The translations under genes were made by a program, and so were the position numbers. The notes beneath the pieces are model-generated. The model ran no database searches and was not told the DNA's origin. It worked only from the letters and a program-made list of their open reading frames with translations. Below, in pieces: positions 9,656 through 17,307 of a DNA stretch of 21,991 nucleotides (within the stretch, counting starts at the first letter, position 1; each line of letters begins with the position of its first letter). The stretch comes from Anaeromyxobacter sp036391435 (GTDB taxonomy: Bacteria; Myxococcota; Myxococcia; Myxococcales; Anaeromyxobacteraceae): NCBI GenBank assembly GCA_036391435.1, contig DASVZX010000404.1, positions 1 to 21,991 of the forward strand. The letters are read 5' to 3'.

Positions 9656-9849
9656 GGCTCGGCGTGTCCCGCCGGAGCTGCTGCCCGCGGGTGCGGCCGC
9701 GGCGCACGGTCCAGCAGCTCGCGGCAGGTCGTGCACGTGACGCCCGCGGCGTGCTTCGTCGAGCTGGTCTGGCCCGGCCACCCGCAGCGCACCTGGCGCC
9801 GCGCGACGTCGTAGCTGTGAACGACCCGATCACCCGTCCGAGTGGCCAT
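9652..9849 (-). CDS. Small Cys-containing protein, possible metal-binding knuckle
   Basis: This is a 65-residue protein. The first ~48 residues look structured: an HSYD motif, RRQVRCG, STKH and VTCTTCRELL, giving Cys22 plus a CxxC pair near residues 39-42 that could form a zinc site with the nearby His. The last ~15 residues are Pro/Ala/His-rich. The start is well supported by GAGGAGGTCTC immediately before the ATG at 9849, one of the best ribosome sites in the window. I do not recognise a named family. It is divergent from the BchE-like gene and downstream of nothing obvious on its own strand. A short regulatory or redox-accessory protein is a guess only. Confidence 0.65.
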   Translation of the reverse strand: MATRTGDRVVHSYDVARRQVRCGWPGQTSSTKHAAGVTCTTCRELLDRAPRPHPRAAAPAGHAEP

Positions 9850-10070
9850 GAGACCTCCTCATCGAACGTGGACACTCACCCCCGCCCCGACGCGGGATCG
9901 AGGCCGCCGCGGCCCGTCGTGGCCGCGCCGCGGGGCGCGCCGGGCGGGGCGCCGCTCGCGCGAGGCGCCCTCGCGCGATCCCACCGGGCCCGGATTCCCC
10001 GCCCGGGGCCCGGGTGATAAGACTCGACGATCCGTCGCCCCCGCGCGCCGGAGCCGAGGGTCGCCAACGG
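9850..10070. promoter_or_regulatory. Divergent promoter region, small Cys protein / BchE-like gene
   Basis: This 221-bp gap lies between divergent starts. It contains the GAGGAGG ribosome site for the minus-strand gene and a CCCGGGGCCCGGG palindrome around 10001-10014. A weak GAGGG lies about 10 bases before the ATG at 10071. No clear -35/-10 pair was identified. Confidence 0.35.
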
Positions 10071-11528
10071 ATGAGCCGCGTCCTCTTCCTCGTGCCACCA
10101 TACGACTGCTGGGGCGTCCAGGTGATCGGCACCTGGCCGCCGCTGCAGATCGCCTACCTCGCCGCCGGCGTCGAGGCGCGGGGGCACCACGCGCGCATCT
10201 ACGACGCGATGAGCAAGCACGCCACCTTCGAGGACGTTCGCGCGGAGGTGGAGCGCCTGAGGCCCGACGTGGTGGTGACCTTCGACTACCTGCCGGTGAC
10301 GGGCGCCATCGCCACCGCGTCCGTGCCGGCGGCGCTCCGGGCGCTCCGCGTCGCGAAGGAGGTGGACCCGCGCGTCGTCACCGTGATCGGCGGGCCGCAC
10401 CCGACCTTCATGTACGCGGAGCTCTTCGCGGACCCGGCGAACCTGGTCGACTACGTGCTGCGGGGCGAGGCCGAGGAGACGCTGCCGGAGCTGCTCGCGG
10501 CGCTGCCCTCCGGCGACGCCGGGAAGGTGGAGGGGCTCGCGTTCCTGCGCGGCGGGAGGGTGATCGTCACGCCGCTCCGCGCGCACATCGCCGACCTGAA
10601 CGCGCTCAGGCCGGCGTGGCACCTGCTCGACTGGAAGGACTACCACTACAACATCGAGCCGTGGGGGCGCATGGCCTCGATGCTCACCTCGCGCGGCTGC
10701 GTGATGGGGTGCTCCTTCTGCAGCCACCGGCAGTTCTGGCGGGGCGACTGGCGCTCGCGCGATCCGGAGAACGTCGTCGAGGAGATGCGCGAGCTCGTCG
10801 ACGTCCACCAGGTCGAGTTCATCACGCTCATCGACCCCTACCCGACGAACGACCGGGATCGCTGGGAGGCGCTGCTCGACCGCGTCATCGCCGAGAAGCT
10901 CGGCGTGCGCCTCCTCATGGAGACGCGGGTCGAGGACGTCGTCCGCGACGCCGACCTGCTCCCGAAGTACCGCGACGCCGGGGTGATCCACCTCTACCTC
11001 GGCGCGGAGGGCAGCTCGAACGAGATGCTCGTCTCGCTCAACAAGGGGACGACCGTCGACCTCAACAAGCGCGCCGTCGACCTGGCGCGCGAGCACGACA
11101 TCATGACCGAGGCCTCGTTCATGATCGGAGGGGTCACGGAGACCTGGCAGTCGATCGAGAAGACCATCGCCGAGGCCCTCCGCGTGAACCCGGACATCGC
11201 GGTCTTCCCGGTGCTGACCCCGATGCCCTTCACGCCGATCCACCGGCAGCTCCGGGAGCGCATCCGCGTCACCGACTGGGCGAAGTACAACCTCGCGACG
11301 CCCATCGTGGAGCCCTACGAGATGTCGCTCGACGACGTGATGGTCGCGCTCGGCCGGTGCTACATGGGCTTCTACTCGAGGAAGATGCCCGAGGTGATGC
11401 GGCTCCCGGACGGCTTCAAGCGCCGGTACATGCTGAGCGCCTTCCACGAGATGATGAAGGGGTACCAGGAGCACTTCTCGTTCCTCGGGGCGCGGATGCC
11501 GAGGATGCCTCACCGCGGCGCCGCGTAG
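10071..11528 (+). CDS. BchE-like B12-binding radical SAM protein
   Basis: This 485-residue protein resembles anaerobic Mg-protoporphyrin IX monomethyl ester oxidative cyclase (BchE) along its whole length. The N-terminal cobalamin-binding-like domain has TWPPLQIAYL, VIGGPHPTFMY and RGEAEETLPEL. The radical SAM cluster is Cys210/Cys214/Cys217 (RGCVMGCSFC), followed by SHRQFWRGDWRSRDPENVV, which parallels the BchE segment SQWKFWRDYR-RDPKKVV. Then come TEASFMIGG, FPVLTPMPFTPIH and the C-terminal KYNLATPIVEP. BchE itself inserts the ring-E oxygen from water in anaerobic bacteriochlorophyll synthesis. No other pigment gene is visible here, so the true substrate is probably another tetrapyrrole or an unrelated molecule. 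The B12 DxHxxG motif is not evident, as in BchE. The ATG at 10071 is preferred over upstream starts because family similarity begins there. A convergent MarR regulator lies 51 bp downstream. Confidence 0.93.
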   Translation: MSRVLFLVPPYDCWGVQVIGTWPPLQIAYLAAGVEARGHHARIYDAMSKHATFEDVRAEVERLRPDVVVTFDYLPVTGAIATASVPAALRALRVAKEVDPRVVTVIGGPHPTFMYAELFADPANLVDYVLRGEAEETLPELLAALPSGDAGKVEGLAFLRGGRVIVTPLRAHIADLNALRPAWHLLDWKDYHYNIEPWGRMASMLTSRGCVMGCSFCSHRQFWRGDWRSRDPENVVEEMRELVDVHQVEFITLIDPYPTNDRDRWEALLDRVIAEKLGVRLLMETRVEDVVRDADLLPKYRDAGVIHLYLGAEGSSNEMLVSLNKGTTVDLNKRAVDLAREHDIMTEASFMIGGVTETWQSIEKTIAEALRVNPDIAVFPVLTPMPFTPIHRQLRERIRVTDWAKYNLATPIVEPYEMSLDDVMVALGRCYMGFYSRKMPEVMRLPDGFKRRYMLSAFHEMMKGYQEHFSFLGARMPRMPHRGAA

Positions 11529-11579
11529 CGCGGCGGTCGCCGGCTCGCGCGCCCGCGCCGATCCACCGGGGCGGTCCCC

Positions 11580-12122
11580 TCACGCGCGGGGGCGAGTGCG
11601 ACCCGCGCGCCTCGGCGGCGGCCGCCGTCGCCCGCCGGGCGCCAGCGTGCTCGCGATGGCGTCGAGCACGGTCGCGGCGACGCGCACGTCGCGGTCCGGC
11701 AGCGAGGCGAGCGCGGCGGTCACGGCCGCCTCGACCGTGCCGCGGCGCAACGTGTCGACGCCGGCGCCCCGGGGGGTCAGCGTGAACAGCGCGCGCCGCG
11801 CGTCGGTCGAATCGGCGGCCCGCGCGAGCAGCCCGCGCCGGGCGAGCCGCTTCAGGAGCCCGGTGAGCGTGCTGGGGTGGACGCGGAGGATCCGGGCGAG
11901 CTCGCCGGCGGAGATCGCCGGGTAGCGACCGACGAGCCGGATGACCATCCGCTCCGGCCCGGTGACGCCGATCTTCGTCTGCATCCGGCGCGACGTCGAC
12001 TCGAGGCCGTGGTTCACGCCCCAGAGCGCCCGCAGGAACGACAGCACGGGCCCGAGCGGCCGGCGCGCGACGTCCTCCGCGGGCCGCACCGGCCGATCCA
12101 GACGACGGGGCTCAGGGTTCAT
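11580..12122 (-). CDS. MarR-family transcriptional regulator
   Basis: This 180-residue regulator has a central winged helix-turn-helix (about 60-125). Helix 2/recognition helix is AGELARILRVHPSTLTGLLKRL and the wing is RAADSTDARRALFTLTPRG, with the Asp-x-Arg-Arg pattern typical of MarR proteins. The flanking helices should form the dimer interface. The ATG at 12122 is chosen because GGAGAGGTGAC sits directly before it. The C-terminal tail is Arg/Pro-rich. MarR proteins usually repress a divergent gene and themselves in response to small aromatic or oxidant ligands. The divergent neighbour here is the ClC gene at 12495, and the 372-bp region between holds candidate operators. Confidence 0.92.
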   Translation of the reverse strand: MNPEPRRLDRPVRPAEDVARRPLGPVLSFLRALWGVNHGLESTSRRMQTKIGVTGPERMVIRLVGRYPAISAGELARILRVHPSTLTGLLKRLARRGLLARAADSTDARRALFTLTPRGAGVDTLRRGTVEAAVTAALASLPDRDVRVAATVLDAIASTLAPGGRRRPPPRRAGRTRPRA

Positions 12123-12292
12123 GTCACCTCTCCGGGGACGGCGGCGCCGCCCGCCCACCTATACGCCCGCGCGCCCCGTCGGGCGAGACGACGGCGCGCC
12201 GCAACGTGCCCGCGTGGACGCGGGGGGAGGGAGGTCGGCCGGCCGCCGGCGAGGCGGCGTCGCGGGCCAGGCCGCCGCCGCGGGGAGGAAAT

Positions 12293-12338
12293 GCGGGGTG
12301 CAGCGGCTCGCGTTCCCCCGGGACCCGCTGCACCCCGC
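12293..12338. repeat. 14-bp perfect inverted repeat with 18-base loop
   Basis: GCGGGGTGCAGCGG (12293-12306) is exactly reverse-complemented at 12325-12338. A third copy of the core CGCTGCAC follows in direct orientation at 12336-12343. It lies between divergent genes, so it is more likely an operator array or a structured leader of the marR transcript than a terminator. Confidence 0.75.
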
Positions 12339-12383
12339 TGCACGGAGCGGCCCGGAAGGGATTCCGGACCTCACCCGCGTCGA

Positions 12384-12412
12384 AGCGTATCCGCAGCGTC
12401 CTTGGATGTCAA
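12384..12412 (-). promoter_or_regulatory. Probable sigma-70 promoter reading toward marR
   Basis: On the minus strand, TTGACA (12412-12407) is followed after exactly 17 bases by TACGCT (12389-12384). This is a near-consensus -35 with a moderate -10. Transcription would start near 12377, giving marR a leader of about 250 bases that includes the inverted repeat at 12293-12338. Confidence 0.45.
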
Positions 12413-12521
12413 ACGACTGGTCGCTCCGCCGCTCGGACCTCGCGCCCGGGCCGGGCGGCCGTCGCCCCTCGAACGGAGGAATCCTCGCTTTCGCATGACG
12501 AAGGCCAGATGGTTTGACATC
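12405..12521. repeat. Oppositely oriented GTTTGACATC elements flanking the clc start
   Basis: GATGTCAAAC at 12405-12414 and its exact reverse complement GTTTGACATC at 12512-12521 lie 97 bases apart. Extended to 17 bases the two arms match at 14 positions. The elements may be -35 boxes of opposing promoters, binding sites for the MarR protein, or both. Confidence 0.5.
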
Positions 12522-14387
12522 ATAGTACAAGTGCGAAGATCCAGGGAACAGCGCGCCGGCGCGGTCGGAGCGGTTCGGGCCACCTCGGGGCGCGCGGCGT
12601 CCGGGCTGCGGAGGTGGTTCGGGGCGCTCACCCCGTCGGCGGCCGGATACGAGAGCTCCCGGCGGCTCGCGAAGTGGCTCCTCGTCGGCGGCGCGATCGG
12701 GCTCGTCGCGGGCGGCGGAGCCGTGTTCTTCACCTGGGCCATCCACGCGGTGACGGCGCTCGGGCTCGTGAAGCTCGCCGGGTACGCGCCGCCGGGGCCG
12801 GTGGGGGAGGGCGGGGGAGCGTTCGTCGCGGCCGCGCGGCCGTGGCTGCTGCCGGTCCTCACCACGCTCGGCGGGCTCGCCTCGGGCGTGCTCGTGTTCG
12901 GCCTCGCGCCGGAGGCCGAGGGCCACGGGACGGACGCCGCCATCGAGGCGTTCCACAGGCGCGGCGGGTGGATCCGGCCGCGCATCCCGCCCGTGAAGCT
13001 CCTCGCCTCCGCGATCACGATCGGGAGCGGCGGCTCGGCGGGGCGCGAGGGGCCCGCGGCCCAGATCTCCGCCGGGTTCGGCGCGCTCCTCGGCCACGCC
13101 GTGCTGAAGAACCCGCAGGATCGGCGGATCGCGGTCGCCGCCGGGATCGGCGCGGGGATCGGCGCGATCTTCCGGGCGCCGCTCGGCGGCGCGCTGCTCG
13201 CGGCGGAGATCCTGTACGTCCACGACATGGAGGTGGAGGCGATCATCCCGTCGCTCATCGCCTCCATCGTGGGCTACACGCTCTACGGCGCGTTCATGGG
13301 GTACGGGCCGATGTTCGGGCCGCACTTCGGGCTCGAGCTCGGGGCGCCCATCCAGCTCGTCTACTACGCCGGCCTCGGCGTGCTGAGCGGCGCGGGGGGC
13401 CTCCTCTACGCGAAGACCTTCTACGGCACGACCGACGCGTTCCGGCGCGCGTCCCTCCCGCGCTGGGCGAAGCCGGCGATCGGCGGGCTCGCGGTCGGCC
13501 TGCTCGGCCTCGCGCTGCCCCAGATCCTCCACACCGGCTACGGCTGGGTGCAGCTCGTGATGACGTCCCAGGGCGTCCTCACGATGTCCCCGCTGCTCCT
13601 CCTCGTCATCCCGCTCGCGAAGATCGTCGCCACCTCGCTCAGCATCGGGTCGGGGGGATCGGGCGGCATCTTCGGGCCGGGGATGGTGGTCGGCGGCCTG
13701 CTCGGCGCGGCGGCGTGGCGGATGGCGCACGCGTGGGGACTGCCCGGGCTCCCGGCCGAGCCCGCGTCGTTCGTGATCATCGGGATGATGGCGCTCTTCG
13801 GCGGGATCGCGCACGCGCCGCTCGCGGTCATGCTGATGGTCGCCGAGATGACCGGGACCCTCTCCCTCCTCGCGCCCGCGATGATCGCGGTCGCGATCTC
13901 GACCGCGATCGTCGGGGACGAGACGATCTACCGCGCACAGCTCCGCGATCGCGCGAGCTCGCCGTTCCACCGCTCGCGGTTCGGCGTCCCGCTGCTCGCC
14001 TCCCTCTCCGTCCGAGATGCCTCGGAGCGCGCGATGCTGACGCTCGACGAGCACAGGCCGATCGCCGGGGTCCTGGACGCGATGACGCGCGCGGGGATCG
14101 TGGGCGCGGTCGTCTCGGACGGGGACGGCCGGATCGTCGGCAGCGTCAGCCGCGACGCCCTGCGGCGCGTGCCACCGGACGGCCGGACCGCGCCGGTCTC
14201 CACCGTGACGGCGCGCGTCGCCCTCGAGGCGGAGCAGACGCTGGAGGAGGGGATGCAGCTGCTCACGGAGGCGGGCACCGACATGGCGCCCGTCGTGGAC
14301 GGCGAAGGCGCGGTCGGGCTCGTGACGGCGCGCGGCATCCTGCGCGCGTATCGAACGGCCGCGAGCGCGCACGCGCCCGCGTCATAG
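12495..14387 (+). CDS. ClC-family chloride channel/transporter with CBS domains
   Basis: This 630-residue membrane protein has an N-terminal cytosolic segment, about ten or more hydrophobic helices from residue 60 to about 500, and a C-terminal CBS pair (about 525-625). Anion-path signatures are GREGP (183-187, with Glu185 equivalent to the gating glutamate of E. coli ClC) and GGIFGP in the helix-N region. The usual GSGIP selectivity segment is replaced by GHGTDAAIEAFH, as in a prokaryotic CBS-ClC subgroup. Channel or Cl-/H+ exchange cannot be told from sequence by eye. The start is uncertain. The ATG at 12495 has GGAGGA about 15 bases upstream, but codons 4-20 have many A/T third positions unlike the rest of the gene. 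The GTG at 12531 is an alternative with no ribosome site. The 3' end overlaps the convergent second ClC gene by 6 bases. Confidence 0.93.
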   Translation: MTKARWFDIIVQVRRSREQRAGAVGAVRATSGRAASGLRRWFGALTPSAAGYESSRRLAKWLLVGGAIGLVAGGGAVFFTWAIHAVTALGLVKLAGYAPPGPVGEGGGAFVAAARPWLLPVLTTLGGLASGVLVFGLAPEAEGHGTDAAIEAFHRRGGWIRPRIPPVKLLASAITIGSGGSAGREGPAAQISAGFGALLGHAVLKNPQDRRIAVAAGIGAGIGAIFRAPLGGALLAAEILYVHDMEVEAIIPSLIASIVGYTLYGAFMGYGPMFGPHFGLELGAPIQLVYYAGLGVLSGAGGLLYAKTFYGTTDAFRRASLPRWAKPAIGGLAVGLLGLALPQILHTGYGWVQLVMTSQGVLTMSPLLLLVIPLAKIVATSLSIGSGGSGGIFGPGMVVGGLLGAAAWRMAHAWGLPGLPAEPASFVIIGMMALFGGIAHAPLAVMLMVAEMTGTLSLLAPAMIAVAISTAIVGDETIYRAQLRDRASSPFHRSRFGVPLLASLSVRDASERAMLTLDEHRPIAGVLDAMTRAGIVGAVVSDGDGRIVGSVSRDALRRVPPDGRTAPVSTVTARVALEAEQTLEEGMQLLTEAGTDMAPVVDGEGAVGLVTARGILRAYRTAASAHAPAS

Positions 14388-16298
14388 CGGGGGTGCCGCC
14401 GCGCGGCCCTGCTCGAGGATCGCGACGCGGAGCTCCCGGTCGCCGATCCAGCCGACGACCGCGCCCCCGTCGACGACCGGCACCTGCGAGATCCCGACGC
14501 GCTCCAGGAGCTCCGCGGCCTCCCGCAGCGTCGCCTCCGGACGGACCGAGACGAACGGCACCATCGCGTCGCTCGCCTTGAGCCAGCCGAGCTCCGAGGA
14601 AGGAACCTGGAAGACGACCTCCAGCTCGACCAGGCCGCGCGGCCCGGCGGAGCCGTTCACCACCACGACCCGCTGCCGCCGGACGCCGCGCGCGGCGTCG
14701 ACGAGCTCCGAGAGCGTCGCATGGTCGAGGAACGCCGGCACCTCCGGGGGCACCGCCGCGCCCGACACCGTGGCGCCGCGGAGCGCCGCGACGGCGCCGC
14801 CGGCATCGCGGCCGGCGGACGGGGCGACGCGCGACGGCCGCTGCGCCGGGTAGAGCGAGTGCCTCCGGAGCGCCACGTAGGCGATCCCGATGGCGAGCAT
14901 CATGGGGACGAGCAGGTCGTAGCTCCCGGCGAGCTCCGCGACGAGCACGAGCGCCGACAGCGGCGCGTGGGCGAGCCCGCCGTAGAACGTACCCATCCCG
15001 ACGAGCGCGAAGGCGCCGGGATCGATGGACGGGTCGGCGAGCACGAGCCGGGCGGCGTGGCCGAACGCGCCGCCCACGAGGCCGCCGATCACGAGGGAGG
15101 GGGCGAAGTCTCCGGCCGCGGCCCCGGACCCGATCGTGAGCGCCGAGGCGAGCATCTTCATGAACGCGACCAGCAGGAGCACCCCGACCACGCTGCCGCC
15201 CGCGGGCAGCCAGCCCGCCCCGGTGATCGCGGCCTGGACCGTGCCGTACCCGCCGCCGAACACGCCGAACCCGCTCGCCTCGGCGCCGTGCGCGTGCGCC
15301 ATCCACGCGGCGAGGGCCGTCCCGAGCACCCCCATGGCGAGCCCGCCGAGGGCGGGCCGGAGCCACGCGGGGCCCGGCGTGCGCGCGGCCAGGGCCTGCA
15401 CCGCGCGCAGCATCCGCACGAACGCGACGGCGGCGAGCGACACCGCGACGCCCATGAGGGCGTACAGCGGGAGCTGGCCGGGGTGGAACGCGAAGCGCGG
15501 CAGGGTCCCGAACAGCGTCGTCTCCCCGAACAGCGCGATGACGATGGAGTACGAGACGACGCTCGCGAAGACCGCGGGCACGAGCGCCTCCGCCTCGAAG
15601 TCGTCGCGGTAGAGCATCTCGGTCGCGAGGAGCGCCGCGCCGAGGGGGGTGCGGAACACGGCCGAGATGCCCGCCGCGATCCCCGCGACGAGCAGGACGC
15701 GGCGCTCCGCGCGCGTGGTCGGCAGGAGCCGCGCCACCGCCGCCCCCACCGCCGCGCCGATCTGCATCGTCGGGCCCTCCCGGCCTCCGGAGCCGCCCGA
15801 CGAGAGGGTGAGCACCGCGGCGAGGGCCTTCACGGGGATGACCCGCCGCCGGACCACGCCGCCGTGGTGGTACGCCTCGATGGCGGCGTCTCCCCCGCCG
15901 CCGGAGGCCTCGGGGGCGAAGCGCCACGTGAGCAACCCGCTCGCGAGCCCGCCCAGCGCCGGGAGGACGGCGAGGAGCCAGGGACGGAAGGTCGCCGACG
16001 CGAGGGGCGGCAGGAACCGCTCGCCGTGCGCGCGGACGGGCTCGAAGCCGGCGGCGAGGCCGAGCAGGAGCCGCTGCGCGACCTCGAGCGCGGCGAAGAA
16101 CCCCGCGCCGATCACCCCCGCGACGAGCCCGACGAGCCCCGCGTGCACGAGCGTCCGCCCCACGATGCGGAGATCGATGGGCGCATCGTCGCCGAGGAGC
16201 GCGACGTTCCACAGCGCCTGGAGCGGCCCGGAGCGCCCCGCCGGGACGGGCGGGGGGCTGGCGGGTTGGCCCTCGTCGGGCCCGCTTCCGTTCGGCAT
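14382..16298 (-). CDS. Second ClC-family chloride channel/transporter with CBS domains
   Basis: This 638-residue paralogue of the convergent ClC gene has a Pro-rich cytosolic N-terminus, helices from about residue 50 to 490, GREGP at 172-176 (Glu174 as gating residue), a phenylalanine-containing GDFAP motif in place of GGIFGP, and a C-terminal CBS pair ending about residue 630. The first selectivity segment reads ASGGGGDAAIEAYH instead of GSGIP, so both paralogues have altered Ser-centre loops, in different ways. The ATG at 16298 is preferred; a GTG at 16373 would add 25 Arg/Pro-rich residues without improving the ribosome site. The SGNH hydrolase gene lies 115 bp upstream on the same strand. 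Low overall identity between the two paralogues argues against recent duplication (impression, not measured). Confidence 0.93.
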   Translation of the reverse strand: MPNGSGPDEGQPASPPPVPAGRSGPLQALWNVALLGDDAPIDLRIVGRTLVHAGLVGLVAGVIGAGFFAALEVAQRLLLGLAAGFEPVRAHGERFLPPLASATFRPWLLAVLPALGGLASGLLTWRFAPEASGGGGDAAIEAYHHGGVVRRRVIPVKALAAVLTLSSGGSGGREGPTMQIGAAVGAAVARLLPTTRAERRVLLVAGIAAGISAVFRTPLGAALLATEMLYRDDFEAEALVPAVFASVVSYSIVIALFGETTLFGTLPRFAFHPGQLPLYALMGVAVSLAAVAFVRMLRAVQALAARTPGPAWLRPALGGLAMGVLGTALAAWMAHAHGAEASGFGVFGGGYGTVQAAITGAGWLPAGGSVVGVLLLVAFMKMLASALTIGSGAAAGDFAPSLVIGGLVGGAFGHAARLVLADPSIDPGAFALVGMGTFYGGLAHAPLSALVLVAELAGSYDLLVPMMLAIGIAYVALRRHSLYPAQRPSRVAPSAGRDAGGAVAALRGATVSGAAVPPEVPAFLDHATLSELVDAARGVRRQRVVVVNGSAGPRGLVELEVVFQVPSSELGWLKASDAMVPFVSVRPEATLREAAELLERVGISQVPVVDGGAVVGWIGDRELRVAILEQGRAAAPPL

Positions 16299-16363
16299 CG
16301 CAGATGGATGCCCCGCCGCGGCCGGCTTGTCCAGCGTTCCGGCGCGGAAGCGCGCCGGCCTCG

Positions 16364-16380
16364 GTCTTTGCACATCAAAT
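16364..16380 (-). promoter_or_regulatory. TTTGATGTGCAAAG element ahead of second clc
   Basis: The minus-strand 17-mer starting ATTTGATGTG matches the marR-clc element starting GTTTGACATC at 12 of 17 positions. Inside it, TTTG and CAAA form a small dyad with a 5-base spacer. It lies about 66 bases before the preferred ATG of the second ClC gene. It may be a promoter element or a shared regulator site. Confidence 0.3.
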
Positions 16381-16413
16381 CATCGTGCCGCGGAGGCGCG
16401 CGCGGGGGCTCGC

Positions 16414-17307
16414 TCAGCGGCGGAGGGCGTCGGCGATCGCGCTCGCGATGAGGCGGGCGCCGGCCTCGCTCGGGTGCACGTCGCACCCCGCCGCGGGCTC
16501 GAGCGCGTCGAGCGGGATGAGGAGCCCGGCGCCGCACGGGTCGGCGCCGAAGAGGGCTCGCAGGTCGACGGGGACGGTGTCGAAGGGGGAGGCAGCCGCC
16601 CAGAGCTGGGCGTTCGCCGCGGAGACGAGCGCGTCCCATGCCGGCGAAGGCGCGTAGTAGCCCGGCACGACGACGGGGCCCGCGTATCCCGCGCCCCGGA
16701 GCGCGGAGAGGACGTCCCTCACGTTGGCGTGCACGCTCGCCAGGACGCCCCCGATCCCCGCGTTCACGCAGGTCGGGTCCATGCCGCACGCGGCGAGGAG
16801 ATCGAAGACGTCGTTCGCGCCGACGGCGAACGTGACGAGCTCGACGTGCGGATGGGTCTGGAGGAAGTCGAGCGCGAACTGCCGCTGCGTCTCCTGGGAG
16901 CGGACGTGCAGCCAGTCCTGCGCCTTGAACGCGGCGCAGATCGCCGCCTGCCCCGCGCCCACCGGCGCGCTGAAGCTCGCGCTCGTCTCGCCCGGGCACG
17001 ACGCGTTCGTGAGGGGGAGGCCGATCCGGTCGCTCAGGAACTCGGGGTATCCGACGAAGACGTGATCCGTGGGCGGCGGGGTCGGGCTCGTGAACGAGCC
17101 GCACGAGAAGCACGAGAACGGGAGGACGGGCGTGAGGTGCGGGTCGAGGCCGTAGGGGACGGAGTCGCCGAGGGCGAGGTACGCGGGCTTGACGTCCACC
17201 CGGACTCCCGCCGTCGAGCCGGCGCGCGCCTGCCCTGCGCCCCCGACGGCCAGCGCGAGGACCGCGCCGAGGAAGGACCGGACACCGCGACGGTACGTGA
17301 CGTTCAT
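16414..17307 (-). CDS. Secreted SGNH/GDSL-type hydrolase
   Basis: This 297-residue protein has a Sec signal peptide: Arg-rich start, hydrophobic core and likely cleavage after ARA at residue 29. The SGNH blocks are visible: nucleophile Ser49 in ALGDSVPYG, GAND (163-166) supplying the Asn, and the catalytic pair in CDVHPSEAG (Asp276, His278). The Asp-His pair is one residue closer than the common DxxH. The mature protein has many Cys (FSCFSC, CPGET, CGMDPTC, CGAG, GCDV), suggesting disulfides outside the cytoplasm. Expected activity is ester or acyl hydrolysis on a lipid, polysaccharide or small ester; the substrate is unknown. The ATG at 17307 is preceded by AAGGGGGGATC. It is divergent from the arsR-rhodanese gene. 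Confidence 0.9.
   Translation of the reverse strand: MNVTYRRGVRSFLGAVLALAVGGAGQARAGSTAGVRVDVKPAYLALGDSVPYGLDPHLTPVLPFSCFSCGSFTSPTPPPTDHVFVGYPEFLSDRIGLPLTNASCPGETSASFSAPVGAGQAAICAAFKAQDWLHVRSQETQRQFALDFLQTHPHVELVTFAVGANDVFDLLAACGMDPTCVNAGIGGVLASVHANVRDVLSALRGAGYAGPVVVPGYYAPSPAWDALVSAANAQLWAAASPFDTVPVDLRALFGADPCGAGLLIPLDALEPAAGCDVHPSEAGARLIASAIADALRR

Larger units (their letters stand above)
12123..12494. promoter_or_regulatory. Divergent marR / clc control region
   Basis: This 372-bp stretch has no gene I can support. It contains a large inverted repeat (12293-12338), a probable minus-strand promoter (12384-12412) and one of two oppositely facing TTTGACATC elements, each listed separately. 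The right end, from about 12380, is distinctly less GC-rich than the flanking genes, as expected for promoters. Confidence 0.6.

Noticed and set aside
9431..9781. Minus-strand 116-codon frame upstream of the NtrC-type gene
   Set aside because: Arg/Ala/Pro-rich composition and it overlaps the better supported small Cys gene in another frame.
12159..14372. Long minus-strand open frame opposite the first ClC gene
   Set aside because: Low-complexity Arg/Asp-rich sequence and no family features; shadow of the ClC gene.
16358..16375. Sigma-54-like GG...TTTGCA in the clc-hydrolase gap
   Set aside because: Spacing between GG and GC is 11 rather than 10 bases and it points away from the downstream gene.
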